DNA from: Timema cristinae
Taxonomy: Eukaryota; Arthropoda; Insecta; Phasmatodea; Timematidae
Assembly: GCA_039000515.1 (NCBI GenBank)
Contig: JBCFYV010011164.1
Location: 46,527,493-46,591,492, forward strand
Length of the DNA stretch: 64,000 nt
Direction of reading: 5' to 3'
Positions 36,290 through 47,344 of the stretch are shown piece by piece (the stretch's first letter is position 1; every line of letters begins with the position of its first letter). The notes beneath the pieces were generated by a model that saw only the letters and a list, made by a program, of their open reading frames with translations, did not search any database and was not told the DNA's origin. The position numbers and the translations under genes were made by a program.

Positions 36290-37320
36290 CTAAAAATTGG
36301 CAAGATTTCTTGAGCAATTCAAGTAACAAGAAAGAACTCTTTAGTCTACTTGGAGATTTAGCTATAGATCTATCACAAATGTACAGGTTGTAGCCTCTGT
36401 AGGTGAAGAGGTTAAAGGAAATATTACTGCACAAAGTTCCCTAATTGGTGTTACTTGCCGTGGTCATGAAGACGCTGACACAAGGATAATACTGCATCTC
36501 CATGACATGGTAGAAAATGGCTTAAAAAATATTGCTATACGTACTGTAGATACTGATGTCTTAGTTTCAGCATTTGCTTACTTCTTTACCTTGTCAACAA
36601 AGGGTCTGGATAAAGTTTGGATTGTATTTGGAACAGGAAAGTATTACAGATGTATTCCAGTTCACGCCATAGTGGAAGCAATTGGAAGGGAAAATGCTAT
36701 TGCTTTACCAGGATCTCATTCTTTCACAGGCTGTGATTGCAATCCTAGTTTCACAGGAAAGACAAAAAAAAATCAACTCAGAAGATACGAATGCTATTTA
36801 AAGAGGTTATTACTGCCTTTTCATTCATATCACAACCGCAAATTTCCATTCTTACGGAAATTTTTGACATTATTGAACGATACATAGTACTACTGTACTG
36901 TTCAACTAGGATCAATACAAGTGTTAGTAATGCAAGACGAGTTGTTCATGAACAAAAATGGTCCGCTTGAAAGTCTGTCACCGACAAAGGGTGCATTACA
37001 TCAACAGGTATTACGTAGTGCTTTCCAAATTGAATACATTTGGGGACAAGCAAACAAATGCACAATATGTATACCATCTCCAACCGAATGGAATGGTGGT
37101 TGGATGATGTATCATGGCAGATGGAATGGTCGGAGCTGCCAGAAATTTCTGATCCATCTAAAGAGCCAATCAAATGTATGTGTGCAAAATCTGTAAGAAA
37201 AAGTGTGTATGCAGACGTGTTGGCTTGTCTTGCACACTATTGTGTAACTGTAAGAACGAATGTGAAAAATGATGTAGTGCTGGTCGATGTTTTTAAAAAG
37301 AAATATTCAGATTTGTAATA
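36290..37320 (+). pseudogene. Transposon protein, C-terminal PIN/XPG-like nuclease domain, broken
   Basis: After NLPKNWQDFLSNSSNKKELF and a frame change near 36380, one frame reads GHEDADTRIILHLHDMVENG, IAIRTVDTDVLVSAFAYFF, VWIVFGTGKYYRCIPVHAI and ALPGSHSFTGCD. The spaced acidic residues (ED.D, D.D, final D) match the metal-binding pattern of PIN/XPG-type nucleases. The tail has YIWGQANKC and, in other frames, Cys-rich pieces. The longest open piece is 36507-36887. The usual Thr-Val-Ser after GCD is lost. Confidence 0.7.
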
Positions 37321-37424
37321 TTCAGTTAATTAGGAATTAATAAATACACATTTAAAAAAAAAGTTCAACTTTTTTTATTTACCCAATTTATGTGGCAAAA
37401 GAGCATAACATGAAAAATGAAATC

Positions 37425-37641
37425 CTTGATCTCAAAAACATATATCAATCAATATAAAACACTCTCTTATATGATTATTAGAATAAAGTTTCAACAAAAC
37501 CTCAACATATGTAGCCATTTTGAAATATGACCGCTATCTTAGATTCTCATCACTTTTGGAAATGCCTCTCCATTATAATTTCATTGTATAACATTGAGTT
37601 ACATTCTTACCAATGGTGATTCTCTTAGCATGATATGCAGT
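37425..37641 (-). repeat. Right terminal inverted repeat of the 5.1-kb transposon
   Basis: Reverse-complement partner of 32495-32715. Confidence 0.88.
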
Positions 37642-37854
37642 TTTTTAATGATTTCTGTTGTGTAGCACCTTCACTATTAGCTTAATAGTTCCATTTTCGA
37701 GTCCCAGCTGAGGGTGATAATTTGTTATTGAGTAATTGGGATTGTTGACTTTGAAGAATTAATTCTTAGGATCATCAGACCTTTTTAAAGTGACAGTTCC
37801 CCACATCCATGGGCACGCAGTCTTGTATAGTTTTGGAGAGAGGCGAGGTTTAGT

Positions 37855-38015
37855 ATCAAATTCCGACCTGGTCTGAACTACTCAGGTAGTTTTTCCTAGA
37901 TGGTCCACCACTCTTCATTCTCCATGAAAAGACAGGTCCATTTGCTCCAAATTTTACCTTCCTGGTCCCATTAGTGTAAATAATGCGAAGATAGCTCGAA
38001 TGGATAGTAAAAGGT
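37855..38015 (+). mobile_element. SINE family 1, very old partial copy
   Basis: AGGTAGTTTTTCCTAGATGG, then CCACTC, then TTCCTGGTCCCATTAGTGTA and GGATAGTAAAAGG follow the family 1 body order with many changes. Confidence 0.4.
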
Positions 38016-38089
38016 GACAAAAATAAGATAAAGTATCAGTTGCGGATCTCATTGAAACAGCTATTTTAGAACATTATAACTACCGGCGA

Positions 38090-38165
38090 AGACCAGTCTC
38101 TTGGTCTAGTGGTCAGCACCACTGTTTAATGAACTAGAATTCACAGGTTCGATTTAAAGCGGTAA
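38090..38165 (+). mobile_element. tRNA-like SINE head
   Basis: CTTGGTCTAGTGGTCAGCAC (A box) and ACAGGTTCGATTTAAAG (B box) are 45 bp apart, as in tRNA-derived SINEs. The body is not recognisable. Confidence 0.4.
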
Positions 38166-38169
38166 TATA

Positions 38170-39225
38170 GGTAATTTTTTTTTACCGGAAGGAGAACTTT
38201 TCTTATGGTCACTATGGTTTGGTTAGTTAGGCTTAAGTTAGGTTTAAGATTTCCTCTGGCTACACTTTCATAATCACTATCATCACTATCATCACCATCA
38301 CGTCATCTCATTGTGGATGTGACGTGTGGACGGGCATCAAGGTATACCCTGGGTAACGCTTTGTTCCCACTGAGCGGCTAAAATACGTTCTTTTGTTCTT
38401 TCGTAGTCGAACTAGATACTTACTGCATGCCCTCTCTCACAGTCAAAATATGCCATACGCCAAAAAGAAGAGGAAAAAAAACTAGTAGCAAAAATATAGA
38501 TTTATTTTAACAAATTATAAATGCATCATAATTTATATTTTAAAATAAGCATATTTAAAAACATAGTTGTGCTAACAGGATCTATTTAATAATTATTGTG
38601 TAGCAAGTATTCTGACAAGCCCAATTCCAAGCCCAAGCCCTTTATGTTCGAACAGGGGGTGGAGGGGTTGGTAACCATATTTACCTGGATTTCTATAGAT
38701 CCAGAAACACTCATGTCGAGAATAATGTGTTTCTACTTTCATCTTATTTAAATATAAAACAAGTGCTATCTACACTTCTTGGTTTAATAATACCACTAGC
38801 GCTCGTCTCTTTTAAGCTCACTGACGCGGCAAAACATTTTACTACTGTACCTTGTGATTAAGATGCTCGAAATATGTGGTTCACTTAAAACACTCAAACA
38901 ACCGTAAAACCCACATCATAGTAATTTTATTCGTTGGGGGTTTGTCTGCCTTACTTAATGTACAAATAGACTTAAGTATCCATTAACATGTTCTCTTTTA
39001 TAAAGATGCTTTTAAGAAAATATTTCGAAAGCTCAATCCTCTTGAAAACCACAAATACTCATGTTTTATTGGCTTTCAACTTGAACACCTTAATAAAAGT
39101 TTTACTACCAACAGCTGTTAGAATTATAGTTCGAGCAGGGTGCCGGGTAAAGCAGTATAAATGATTGCAATGGCTAAGGGCACCACCTACTTGAAGGGAA
39201 ATATCCTCTCACTGTGGTATGTATT
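38170..39225. other. Non-coding stretch
   Basis: A short ATC-repeat occurs near 38270-38300. No gene or element was recognised. Confidence 0.4.
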
Positions 39226-39231
39226 ATGTAT

Positions 39232-39503
39232 GTATTATTATTATTATTATTATTATCATCATCATCATCATCATCATCATTGGCACCACGACTTTCTACC
39301 CGTTCGGGCTATACTCACTTATGCTAATGTGTAAATAGTAGGATGATTGCGAGATTAAATGGAGGACCTACAGTTTAGCGTGGAATCCGAACCACGGTGG
39401 AGGTCTGGCATTCCACACATTCACAAGTTGTGATTAATACACGTATTGTCAGAGGTGAAGGGAGGGTTTGGTAATCAGATAAATCTGTGCCGGGACCGAG
39501 TAT
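39232..39503 (-). mobile_element. SINE family 2, truncated copy
   Basis: A TTA/TCA microsatellite tail (39236-39280), the tail segment TTTCTACCCGTTCGGGCTAT and the body are present. The copy ends within the head after GCCGGGACCGAG. It carries a small insertion TGATTAATACACGTAT near 39428. Confidence 0.75.
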
Positions 39504-39839
39504 TTATTATAGGAATGGGCAGCTATGAAGCTTCAAAAACCACTCGAACAATCTTCACTTATCTTAAAACCTTCTGTTAAAAATGACTTTATTGGTTTTA
39601 GGAATGCTAGATCTGTATATATAACCATTTACTTTGATCGCAGAACTGTGACATTTCATGTGAAACTAATATAATATATGGTAAAGTGTACCACACAAAT
39701 TTTCTCTGTCTTTTATCTTAAAATGAACTTATATTTAATAGTATCACATATTTACATTGATAAGTTATTTAATGTTTCAAATATTTGCGAGATTGATCAA
39801 AATTGAATTCCCCTAATGTAAAGTACCCTTAAAGTAATT

Positions 39840-40030
39840 TTCATGGGAAAACGAAAGTTTCCATTTTGTTTGTGACGTTAAACAATGCCTATATACTAAA
39901 TGTAGTCAAAATCGTTATAGCGAATTTCGAGATAATCGATTTTATCTCTTTTTCCTTTAATACTTTACTCTTAAGTTTAGGGATAGATATCCAATTCCAA
40001 AAGCCCTTGGGAGAACTTATGTAAACCCCA
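39840..40030 (-). repeat. Dispersed repeat N, inverted copy
   Basis: Matches the reverse complement of parts of the tandem pair at 61085-61740: AAACAATGCC, GATAGATATCCAATTCCAAA and AACCCCAGA. See those entries. Confidence 0.55.
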
Positions 40031-40034
40031 GACA

Positions 40035-42660
40035 CTAAGTTTTAACCTAGTACCAAACTAGCAGCGTGAAGATACTCTAGTCCCGTTTCCATTGTACTAG
40101 CTAGTATACAGATATCTGGGCGCTAGCTAGCACACTTAATTTCTAGTACAAGCAGGTGTCGTGTGATAGTAGCTTTTGTTAGTGGCAATACTCGTATAGT
40201 ATGTATTTTTTGTGTTGTGCATATTTGTTTTATTTTGTTCAATTTATTTTATTTTATTTTATCAAACATACATTGAGACTAACAAATTGTACCTTAATTT
40301 TGGCCATTTTTTAAATACAATGCTTGAATATGTCAATGTTACACCACCCCCACTTCCGTTTTTTTTATAAAGAACCCCCAATGTGTTTAACAAGTCGGTG
40401 CCAAGGAAACCATGACTCGGACTGGAGGAGCTGCTAATAACATGTTACGATAAAAAAAAAACAAAAAAAAACATCGGCTATTAACTTGATAATATTATAC
40501 AGGTTTCAATAACTTTACCATCCGCTTTTCATTTTATTGTTTCAAATTGTTCATGACATTCAAGCAACATTTTATTTGTTTAAAACATGTTATTAACATT
40601 TGTTACTAACATTTTCCAAACAGTAAAAAAAACTGTTCAGTAACATATTCGTTATTTAACATTTTGCTACTAACAATGTTTTGCTATTTCCTCGGTGCAG
40701 AGCCACCTTTAGCATGCTTTCCCTATTTGTTTTTTTTACCGCCTTTAGCTGAAAATGATAACACACAGGCTGGTAAAGCAAAATAATGGTTTCACTCAGA
40801 ATGCAACATGAAAGATAACAGGATAAAGTTCCTTCGAGACAATCTTCAATACTAAGCTACTTCCTAAAGTGTAGAATTTGTGTAAGCTACCGAAAATATC
40901 ACTGCGAGCAGTGGTTCATGTCTAGTGAACCTGCCACTAGTCTGCCTCCCGATTAGCCTTGTCTTAGCGACGGGAAGTGAGAGCCATCTATTATCACATT
41001 ACAAACTTACTGGCTACCTCGTCAACAATGGTACGGCAATTCACCGGCAGCTAAATTGCGCAATGAAATGTAGTGCCAACAATAACAGGTGAGTTTACAT
41101 AGAAAATTTGAGTGCTTATTGGTACTTAGCGAAAGAAGGTATGTTTTGATATATTGGGTGTAAACTAGGCCTATATATGATATTATTTTTTAATGCCTTA
41201 GTTTTTCTTCCCAAAAACCTGAGGTGGATGGATATAAGCAAGGTCGAAACCCACATGGCTATTTTTTCAAATAGTTTTTGACAAATAATTTAATTAATAA
41301 GTGTTACAAAATAAAATGTAAACAAAAAAGGTATTTTTTGATATTCAATGTCTAAATATTAATTTACATTGAATGTTAGTAAGGGAATGAAAAATGTTTT
41401 TGAAGACCCAAATTCCACTGTGAGGTACGTGAGACGACACATACGGGTAGATTCAGCTGAAGTCATATCAAACAGAGGTTGGGTCTGTGTAAACATACGT
41501 AACTACACATGAGATTAACCTGACAGCAATTATTCTTATTTATAGTTTACGAGGGATGGCTGCTATTTGCAGCGGTGACCGGTAACTGACGCCCATTTGA
41601 ACGTTTGGACGAGTACTGTTTACATCTGCACTAGACAGATGAGTTTAGTAACACGTAGTCAAATGAAGGAGGTTCTGAGATCCTGTCCCTCATATAAATA
41701 TCAACATACTGGATTTAATTATAATTAAAATGGACCCTCTTAATATATTGAATAAAGATATGCATTATAACCACAAACATAATCTACGGAACTTAGGGGG
41801 GAGGGAGGGTTTTGGTACATCTCCGTCTGATATTATGCTGAGGAGGTGAGGGGCAGGTTTTAAAGTAATTTATTCAATTATTTGCAAATAAACAATCTTG
41901 ATTTGACTCATCCTTTATATGCATGGCCTACTACTAATATTAACAAAAAATCATTAGAGCTATTTTTGAAAGAAAAATAATTTTCAAAAATCCTTCATTT
42001 GTAAACCAACCTTAAACGAATTTTTTAGAGAAAAATCAAGTATACAGTGTAATTTTCCAGGTAAAAAACTATATATGTGACCATTTTAAGCCAAATTTGT
42101 TAGAGCCAGCAATAAATTTGGAATTTAAAAAAATCACTCATCATTAAAACACCCGTAATTTGAGGGCTTGTGTCAAAATTTAAAAAAATCTTGAGATATA
42201 GCTTTATAAAATTTAAATATAATATAATGAACAAAATTTATCAAACCATTTCAGATCTGTGTCCAAAGACAGGTAGAAATGGGGACAAACAGAATTTTAA
42301 CATCCACTTCTTTTGGGTTCGTGGGCCTATAACACGTGAAAATTCATTAAAATCTCGAGGTAAACATTCTACTATTACAATATTTCACAGAATAAAGTAA
42401 AAAAGAGCAATAAAGATAAGGCTGAAATAAAATATATAAAAATATTTTGCTGCGTTTTGCTAAGTTATATTCGCGTACCCAAATGTGTGTTTTTAATTTA
42501 ACTTAACCCGACATTGATATAACGTAATTTTGCCTCCCATTGGTCAATAAATGTTCCGGCGCCTCTAGCCCCAAACATTATCGTAACTTCAATATTATAA
42601 CGTTACCAGTCCCATTATGGCACCAACATGGCTCATACTTATTTCAATAATATAAACAAT
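40035..42660. other. Non-coding stretch
   Basis: Short frames without domains. CTAGCTAG-rich sequence occurs at 40090-40140. No mobile element was recognised with confidence. Confidence 0.4.
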
Positions 42661-42668
42661 AATTCGCC

Positions 42669-42918
42669 ACCCACTTCAGTAGCCGCATGGTACAAAGCTC
42701 TATTTTAGTAGTAGACTAGACTGCCGATGACAGGGAGATTAAGGTTAGAATCTCGGTCGGGTGTACTGAGGGTGATTTTGCAAAAAGCTTTTCCACGCCC
42801 CCTCTATGCATATGCGGGTACAAACCATCTAAATACAACCCTCCTCATTCCTAATACTGTTGGTGTAATTAGTACATAAGTGAATCACCCGAAAGGGTAG
42901 TAAGACACGATTATAAAA
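42669..42918 (+). mobile_element. SINE family 1, old copy
   Basis: TAGAATCTCGGTCGGGTGTA (B-box side) and the tail AATCACCCGAAAGGGTAGTA identify a diverged copy directly upstream of a young one. Confidence 0.7.
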
Positions 42919-42948
42919 ATAAATCACCAAAATCAACACGATCTACAA

Positions 42949-43213
42949 CCCGCCTCGGTGGTGTAGTTGGCTAACGCGCTTGTCGTGTTGAGCTCTACTA
43001 CTGAGGACGGGAAGATCGAGGTTCGGATCTCGGTCGAGTGAACTGGGGGTGGTTTTTCCTAAATGATTGTCTACTCTCCCTCCACGTAAATGCGGGTTCA
43101 CTTCCTCTAATTCAACCTTCCCAATTCCTAATCCATTAGTCTAATTAGTACTTAGAGCGTATAACCCGAACGGGTAGTAAGACGTGGTGCTAAATAATAA
43201 TAATAATAATAAT
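42949..43213 (+). mobile_element. SINE family 1, full-length copy
   Basis: Head GGTGTAGTTGGCTAACGCGC, B box GGTTCGGATCTC, shared tail and AAT repeat. The perfect 13-bp target duplication AACACGATCTACA lies at 42935-42947 and 43214-43226. Confidence 0.9.
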
Positions 43214-43303
43214 AACACGATCTACACTGTCGATATGTGATCAACATGTTCAATACTTCCATAGATGTAATAGTAATACCATATGAAGAAGTTGATATTA
43301 GAG

Positions 43304-43587
43304 AGGTGACCTGGTGGTCTAGGGGTAAGGTGTCAGACTTCTATGCTGGCGGCCGGGGTTCAATCCTCGGTCCCGGCAAAGATTTATATGATTACCAAAT
43401 CCTTCCTTCACCTCTGACAAGACCTCTTGTGAATGTGAGGAATGCCAGGTCTCCACCGTGGTTCGGATTCCACGTTAAACTGTAGGTCCTTCATTTCATC
43501 TCACAATCACCCTACCATTACACATTAGCGTAAGTGCGTATAACCCGAACGGGTAGTAAGACGTAGTGCTAATAATAATAATAATAA
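43304..43587 (+). mobile_element. SINE family 2, full-length copy
   Basis: The tRNA-like head reads CTGGTGGTCTAGGGGTAAGG and GGGGTTCAATCCTCGGTCC, followed by the body and shared tail with an AAT repeat. The perfect 11-bp duplication TGATATTAGAG lies at 43293-43303 and 43588-43598. Confidence 0.9.
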
Positions 43588-43777
43588 TGATATTAGAGCT
43601 CAAAAAGCTACTTCTTTCATGAACTCATATGCCAATACACTTGTTTACCAGATGCCACTTTTGACGGACGATGTCAATGATTACACCCATCAGATAGTTT
43701 TAATGACCGTAAAATACCATATAGCCTAATAGTATTTATGAGTTATTGTAATCTATGCCACTGCATGCGCTCTATTG

Positions 43778-44005
43778 CCTGATTTTGGTAGAAAGAACAG
43801 TATGGTGTTGTTACTAAAACAGTTATCATATATTCATACAGCACGTCATGTGGTCTGCAGCTGTCACTTTTGATATATTATATTACCTATAAAATAACAC
43901 AAATAATATATTAAAATGTTATCATTGTTGGCTATAAAGAAATATATTTGAATTTATTAAACCGTTATTCCAACCAAAACCTGGCTATACAATATATTAC
44001 ATGCA
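43778..44005 (+). repeat. Repeat family M, copy b
   Basis: Same order of blocks as copy a, with TCTGCAGCTGTCACTTTTGA and ATAAAATAACACAAATAATA. Confidence 0.75.
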
Positions 44006-44009
44006 ACGT

Positions 44010-44635
44010 CCTAGAACATGGATTTAAAAAACGCAAGACAACGCTTTTTATGTCAGTTTTTTCAGATATGAAGGAGCAATCTGATACCCCTACCCCCCAA
44101 ATTGAGTACTAGATGCGTGTAATCCCATTTGATCGCAAACAAATTCAATGTATTTAATTGTTTTCGTGAAGCTTCGATATTTTGAATCTGAATCTTAATC
44201 TTGCTAGGATTCAAATTGGATTCGAAATTCCGAATCCTAATATTTAAGGATTCAGATTATATTAGAAATTTAAAATCCAAATATATTCATGATTCGGATT
44301 ATAATGAGCAATTGAATTCAAAATTCGAATTTAAAAGTCAAACTTTCGAATAATTATTTCTTAAAGATAGATGGATCATGATATAAAATTATATACAACA
44401 TAATTTTAATGAGATTAACGCCATATGCAGAAGAACTAATCTGAGATCATAAGTGTTGATTTTGACGAAATAAATCACCACCAGATCAGATATTTACTGT
44501 TTGGTCATTATAAGGGAAAAAAGGGTATACAACATGACAGTTTATCAAAATAATACATGGATTTTAAAAAGGACTACGATCAGTTTAAAAAATATATATA
44601 TGAAATTTTAGTTAAATTTGGATTACCCATGAAAT
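44010..44635. other. Non-coding stretch
   Basis: GATTCGGATT-type and GAATTCAAAATTCGAA-type words recur at 44170-44350, a degenerate low-complexity pattern also seen at 56560-56920. Confidence 0.4.
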
Positions 44636-44639
44636 GGTC

Positions 44640-44782
44640 ACGCTAATTGAGGTATGTGTGACTGATATACATGTCAGAGTACGGGTTGGATGTCATCATA
44701 TACTTTAGAAATACACACTGGGTCGAAACAAGGAGATACCCTTTCCCCATTACGTTTTTTATTTAGCCTTAGTCCCTTAGAG
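44640..44782 (+). pseudogene. LINE reverse transcriptase fragment
   Basis: One frame reads LIEVCVTDIHVRVRVG and the next, after a stop and frame change, GSKQGDTLSPLRFLFSLSPL. The latter matches the conserved G..QGD.LSP..F.L block. It is cut at 44782 by a hAT-like insertion. It resembles the fragment at 29300-29540. Confidence 0.7.
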
Positions 44783-45326
44783 CAGTGTCGTAGTGTGATC
44801 TTTCTTTTTGGTGGGGCCAGGTCAAAGCTTACCGGTAATTATTTTTCTTACCACGTGTTAACATATTAGATTAAATTAATTTAAGTTTTCATAATTTTTA
44901 AAAATCACTTGAATTACAAACTCACTAAGCAAATCTACAAACAGAAAGAATAGAATATTACAGCTTATGAGTTACCTAACAAGTGATGACATTACTGTAC
45001 TAAAGTTGGGCGAGTCTGTTTCTTAATGTAATTTCATGAGTACCACAATATTTTAAGCATTCTATTAATCTGCCTAATAAACTATATTATACCTATTTTT
45101 TTGACACCTGTTCATTGTGTTTTTGGACTAAAATTTTGACCTCGGACATTTTTAACACTAATATTATGAACATTTAATAAATTGGTAGTCCTAATTACAA
45201 ATTATATTTTATAGTGTGAAAAAATTTAAAGAATATTCTAAAACTTCCCTAAAACTGCCTCACGAAGCAGCCCGAGATAACTGGTGGGGCCCATGGGCTC
45301 CCTGGAGTACAATTTGAAAAGCGCTG
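44783..45326. mobile_element. hAT-like non-autonomous element
   Basis: Starts CAGTGTCGTAGTGTG and ends AAATTGTACTCC-side sequence ...AATTTGAAAAGCGCTG. The subterminal GGTGGGGCCAGG and GGTGGGGCCCATGG agree in inverted position. The putative 8-bp duplications (CCTTAGAG and GTCCAGAG) match only in part. Confidence 0.45.
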
Positions 45327-45334
45327 GTCCAGAG

Positions 45335-45819
45335 CAGGGGTTGGCAACCTACAATACACGTGCCACTCTTGGCACGTGGAACGATTTTCAATGGCACGCT
45401 GAGTGATTTGAATAAAAATCATATAAAACCTTTATATTTAGCTAAAACCATTGATGTGAATAATCATTTTAATAGCGTGTTTTACGTTTCATTGATTCAA
45501 TTGTTTTATTCCAAAATAATGTATTCGGAACTTAAATTTTGCAAAAAAACACTATAGCTTTTGTATTTCTTCTGATTGATTTGATTTACAGGTTAAAATA
45601 TTAAATATTCAAGAAACGGTAGTTGTTTAATGTATTCGATTTACAAACATGTTGTTATATTTACATTTCACAAGCTCAACTTCAATCTGTTTTTAATAGT
45701 TGTACTATTTATCTATTATAATAATATAAACGATTTAGGTGGGCTTAGATTGGTTGGCGCGCTGAGCGACTTTAAAATATTACTTCGGCACAACATTATT
45801 AAAAGGTTGCTGATCTTTG
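45335..45819. mobile_element. hAT non-autonomous element with 8-bp duplication
   Basis: The inverted ends CAGGGGTTGGCAACCT and AGGTTGCTGATCTTTG are flanked by GTCCAGAG (45327-45334) and GTCTAGAC (45820-45827), matching at six of eight positions. It sits directly after the previous hAT-like element and shares its flanking duplication. No transposase remains. Confidence 0.7.
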
Positions 45820-45893
45820 GTCTAGACTATCATCGTCGTCTGGTCTGATTTACAATCTCAGTTGGGTAGTTTTTTGTTTCTATGAAATGAGTC

Positions 45894-45894
<1 letters not shown>

Positions 45895-45954
<60 letters not shown>

Positions 45955-45962
45955 CCTCTCTC
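45895..45962. repeat. (CT)n microsatellite
   Basis: About 30 CT units inside a sequence that otherwise resembles an old SINE family 1 body (45828-46075). Confidence 0.9.
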
Positions 45963-46550
45963 CCCTAAAAAATACAAGCTCATTTCCTCAAAAGATGAGC
46001 TCCTCTTTGCCCCATCAACGGAATTAAAATGCATAGGGTCTATAGCCCGGGCCGGAAGTAAGATGCGGTAGGGGCGGTAGCGAGACTATTTACGAAGTTA
46101 GTCTGTAGGTCTACTTAGATTAGAGTTAGTTCTCTCATTATAATGACGTAGAGCACAATGTAACCTGGAAATCACCACTCATCACCGGTTTTCAAAAATA
46201 TTTGACGCTAATGCCATCTAGATTCCATACCGACGCACACGTCTGGTCTAAACCAGATGGAACCAGAAGATTTCAAGATGTATGCGCCACTTCAACTCGA
46301 CCTTAGACACAGAAAGAACTGAGAGTGACAGGTAGGTCCATGAGTTCTGCCAAGACAAACAATGACCTACCCTCATGGCCAAGGTGGCGGCTATTTCTTG
46401 CTTTCTGGACAGCGCCCAACCACTTACATTGCTTTCTCTGTACTCTACTCTACTACTTACAATTGTATTTTACTTTTATAACACAGTATTCATGACCACT
46501 TTACTGCAAACTACTGAGACCCTATAGCTTTTCTCCTTTATTTTTTTCTA
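45963..46550. other. Non-coding stretch
   Basis: The first 110 bp resemble a SINE family 1 tail (CCGGGCCGGAAGTAAGATGC). The rest is unrecognised. Confidence 0.35.
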
Positions 46551-46561
46551 AACAAACATTC

Positions 46562-47299
46562 AGTGCTGTATTTACCACTAGTCCCGGGCCTAGAGCGCAA
46601 AACTCTGAGGGGTACCACTTGAAGGGCGTAGATGAAACATATGAGTATGATTGAAGTGAGCAGGTTTCTACGCAAGGAAGAGATGGCGGGGATCTACCCA
46701 AATGTCGATACAGCTCTTAGGAGTGCACCGGCAACAAATTGCGCTGGAGAACACTTAGCTGCGTCAAGAATTATTTAAGATCAACCATCGGAGCTGTGAG
46801 ACTGTCAGTAGTGGTACTGCTCATAATTGATGGAGAAATTAAAAAAAAAAAAAATGCTTTTGATGATGTAATTGATGCATTTGCTTGAAACAAAGCAAGA
46901 AAAAAAAGAGGATTATGCTGTGATTTGATAGTATCGTGTCTCGTCTTCTTTAAGAAATAGTTACTAATACAATTATTTTTGTTACTGCATTTATTTAAGG
47001 AGCAATTTATTTATAATACTTAGATATTAGTATGTCCAAAAATAAAAAGTGGGTGCTAAAAAGTATATATTAAATTGTTCTATTATAAGGTAATTATTTT
47101 TGTTACTCGGAAATGTTATTTACTAAAAATGTGCGGTTTAACACTAACAGGCTAAAATTTGTAAATAAAATATTTTTAATACCGGAAACTCGCTTTTTTG
47201 TTCTCCTTGTGGATTCTGTGTCTGGAAAAATGAGGTGGGGGGGGGGGAAGCGCAATGTCGACAAGGCCCTAGTGAGCTTCAACGTGTAAATCCGGCCCT
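46562..47299 (+). mobile_element. hAT element with perfect 8-bp duplication
   Basis: The inverted ends AGTGCTGTATTTACC and GTGTAAATCCGGCCCT are flanked by AAACATTC on both sides (46554-46561 and 47300-47307). It contains the transposase C-terminal fragment described separately. A poly-G tract lies near 47240. Confidence 0.8.
46680..46925 (+). pseudogene. hAT transposase C-terminal (dimerisation) fragment
   Basis: One frame reads IYPNVDTALRSAPATN. The next, after a frame change, reads CVKNYLRSTIGAVRLSVVVL, then LIIDGEIKK and FDDVIDAFA, a stop, and NKARKKRGL. This is the order of the C-terminal dimerisation region of ZMYM-type hAT transposases (kNYLRSt...RLs.lalLsIe...dfddvId.FA). Two lesions break it. 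Confidence 0.75.
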
Positions 47300-47344
47300 A
47301 AACATTCATGGTTATTTTCTGAGAACGTGTAAGAGCCTTTTATC

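Larger units (their letters stand above)
32495..37641 (+). mobile_element. Long-TIR DNA transposon with PIN/XPG-like nuclease, degenerate (AcademX-like)
   Basis: The ends ACTGCA...TGCAGT belong to inverted repeats of about 215 bp. Inside is the remains of one long multidomain gene on the plus strand, ending in a PIN/XPG-like nuclease domain. Upstream are Cys/His-rich zinc-finger-like pieces and a QPLFVTANLIQWDYPD block. This protein family occurs in many copies in invertebrate genomes. The combination of TIRs, a Cys-rich domain and an XPG-like nuclease fits the Academ superfamily (AcademX branch), but this is recalled, not searched. No clear target duplication was found because both ends abut A/T runs. 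Confidence 0.72.
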
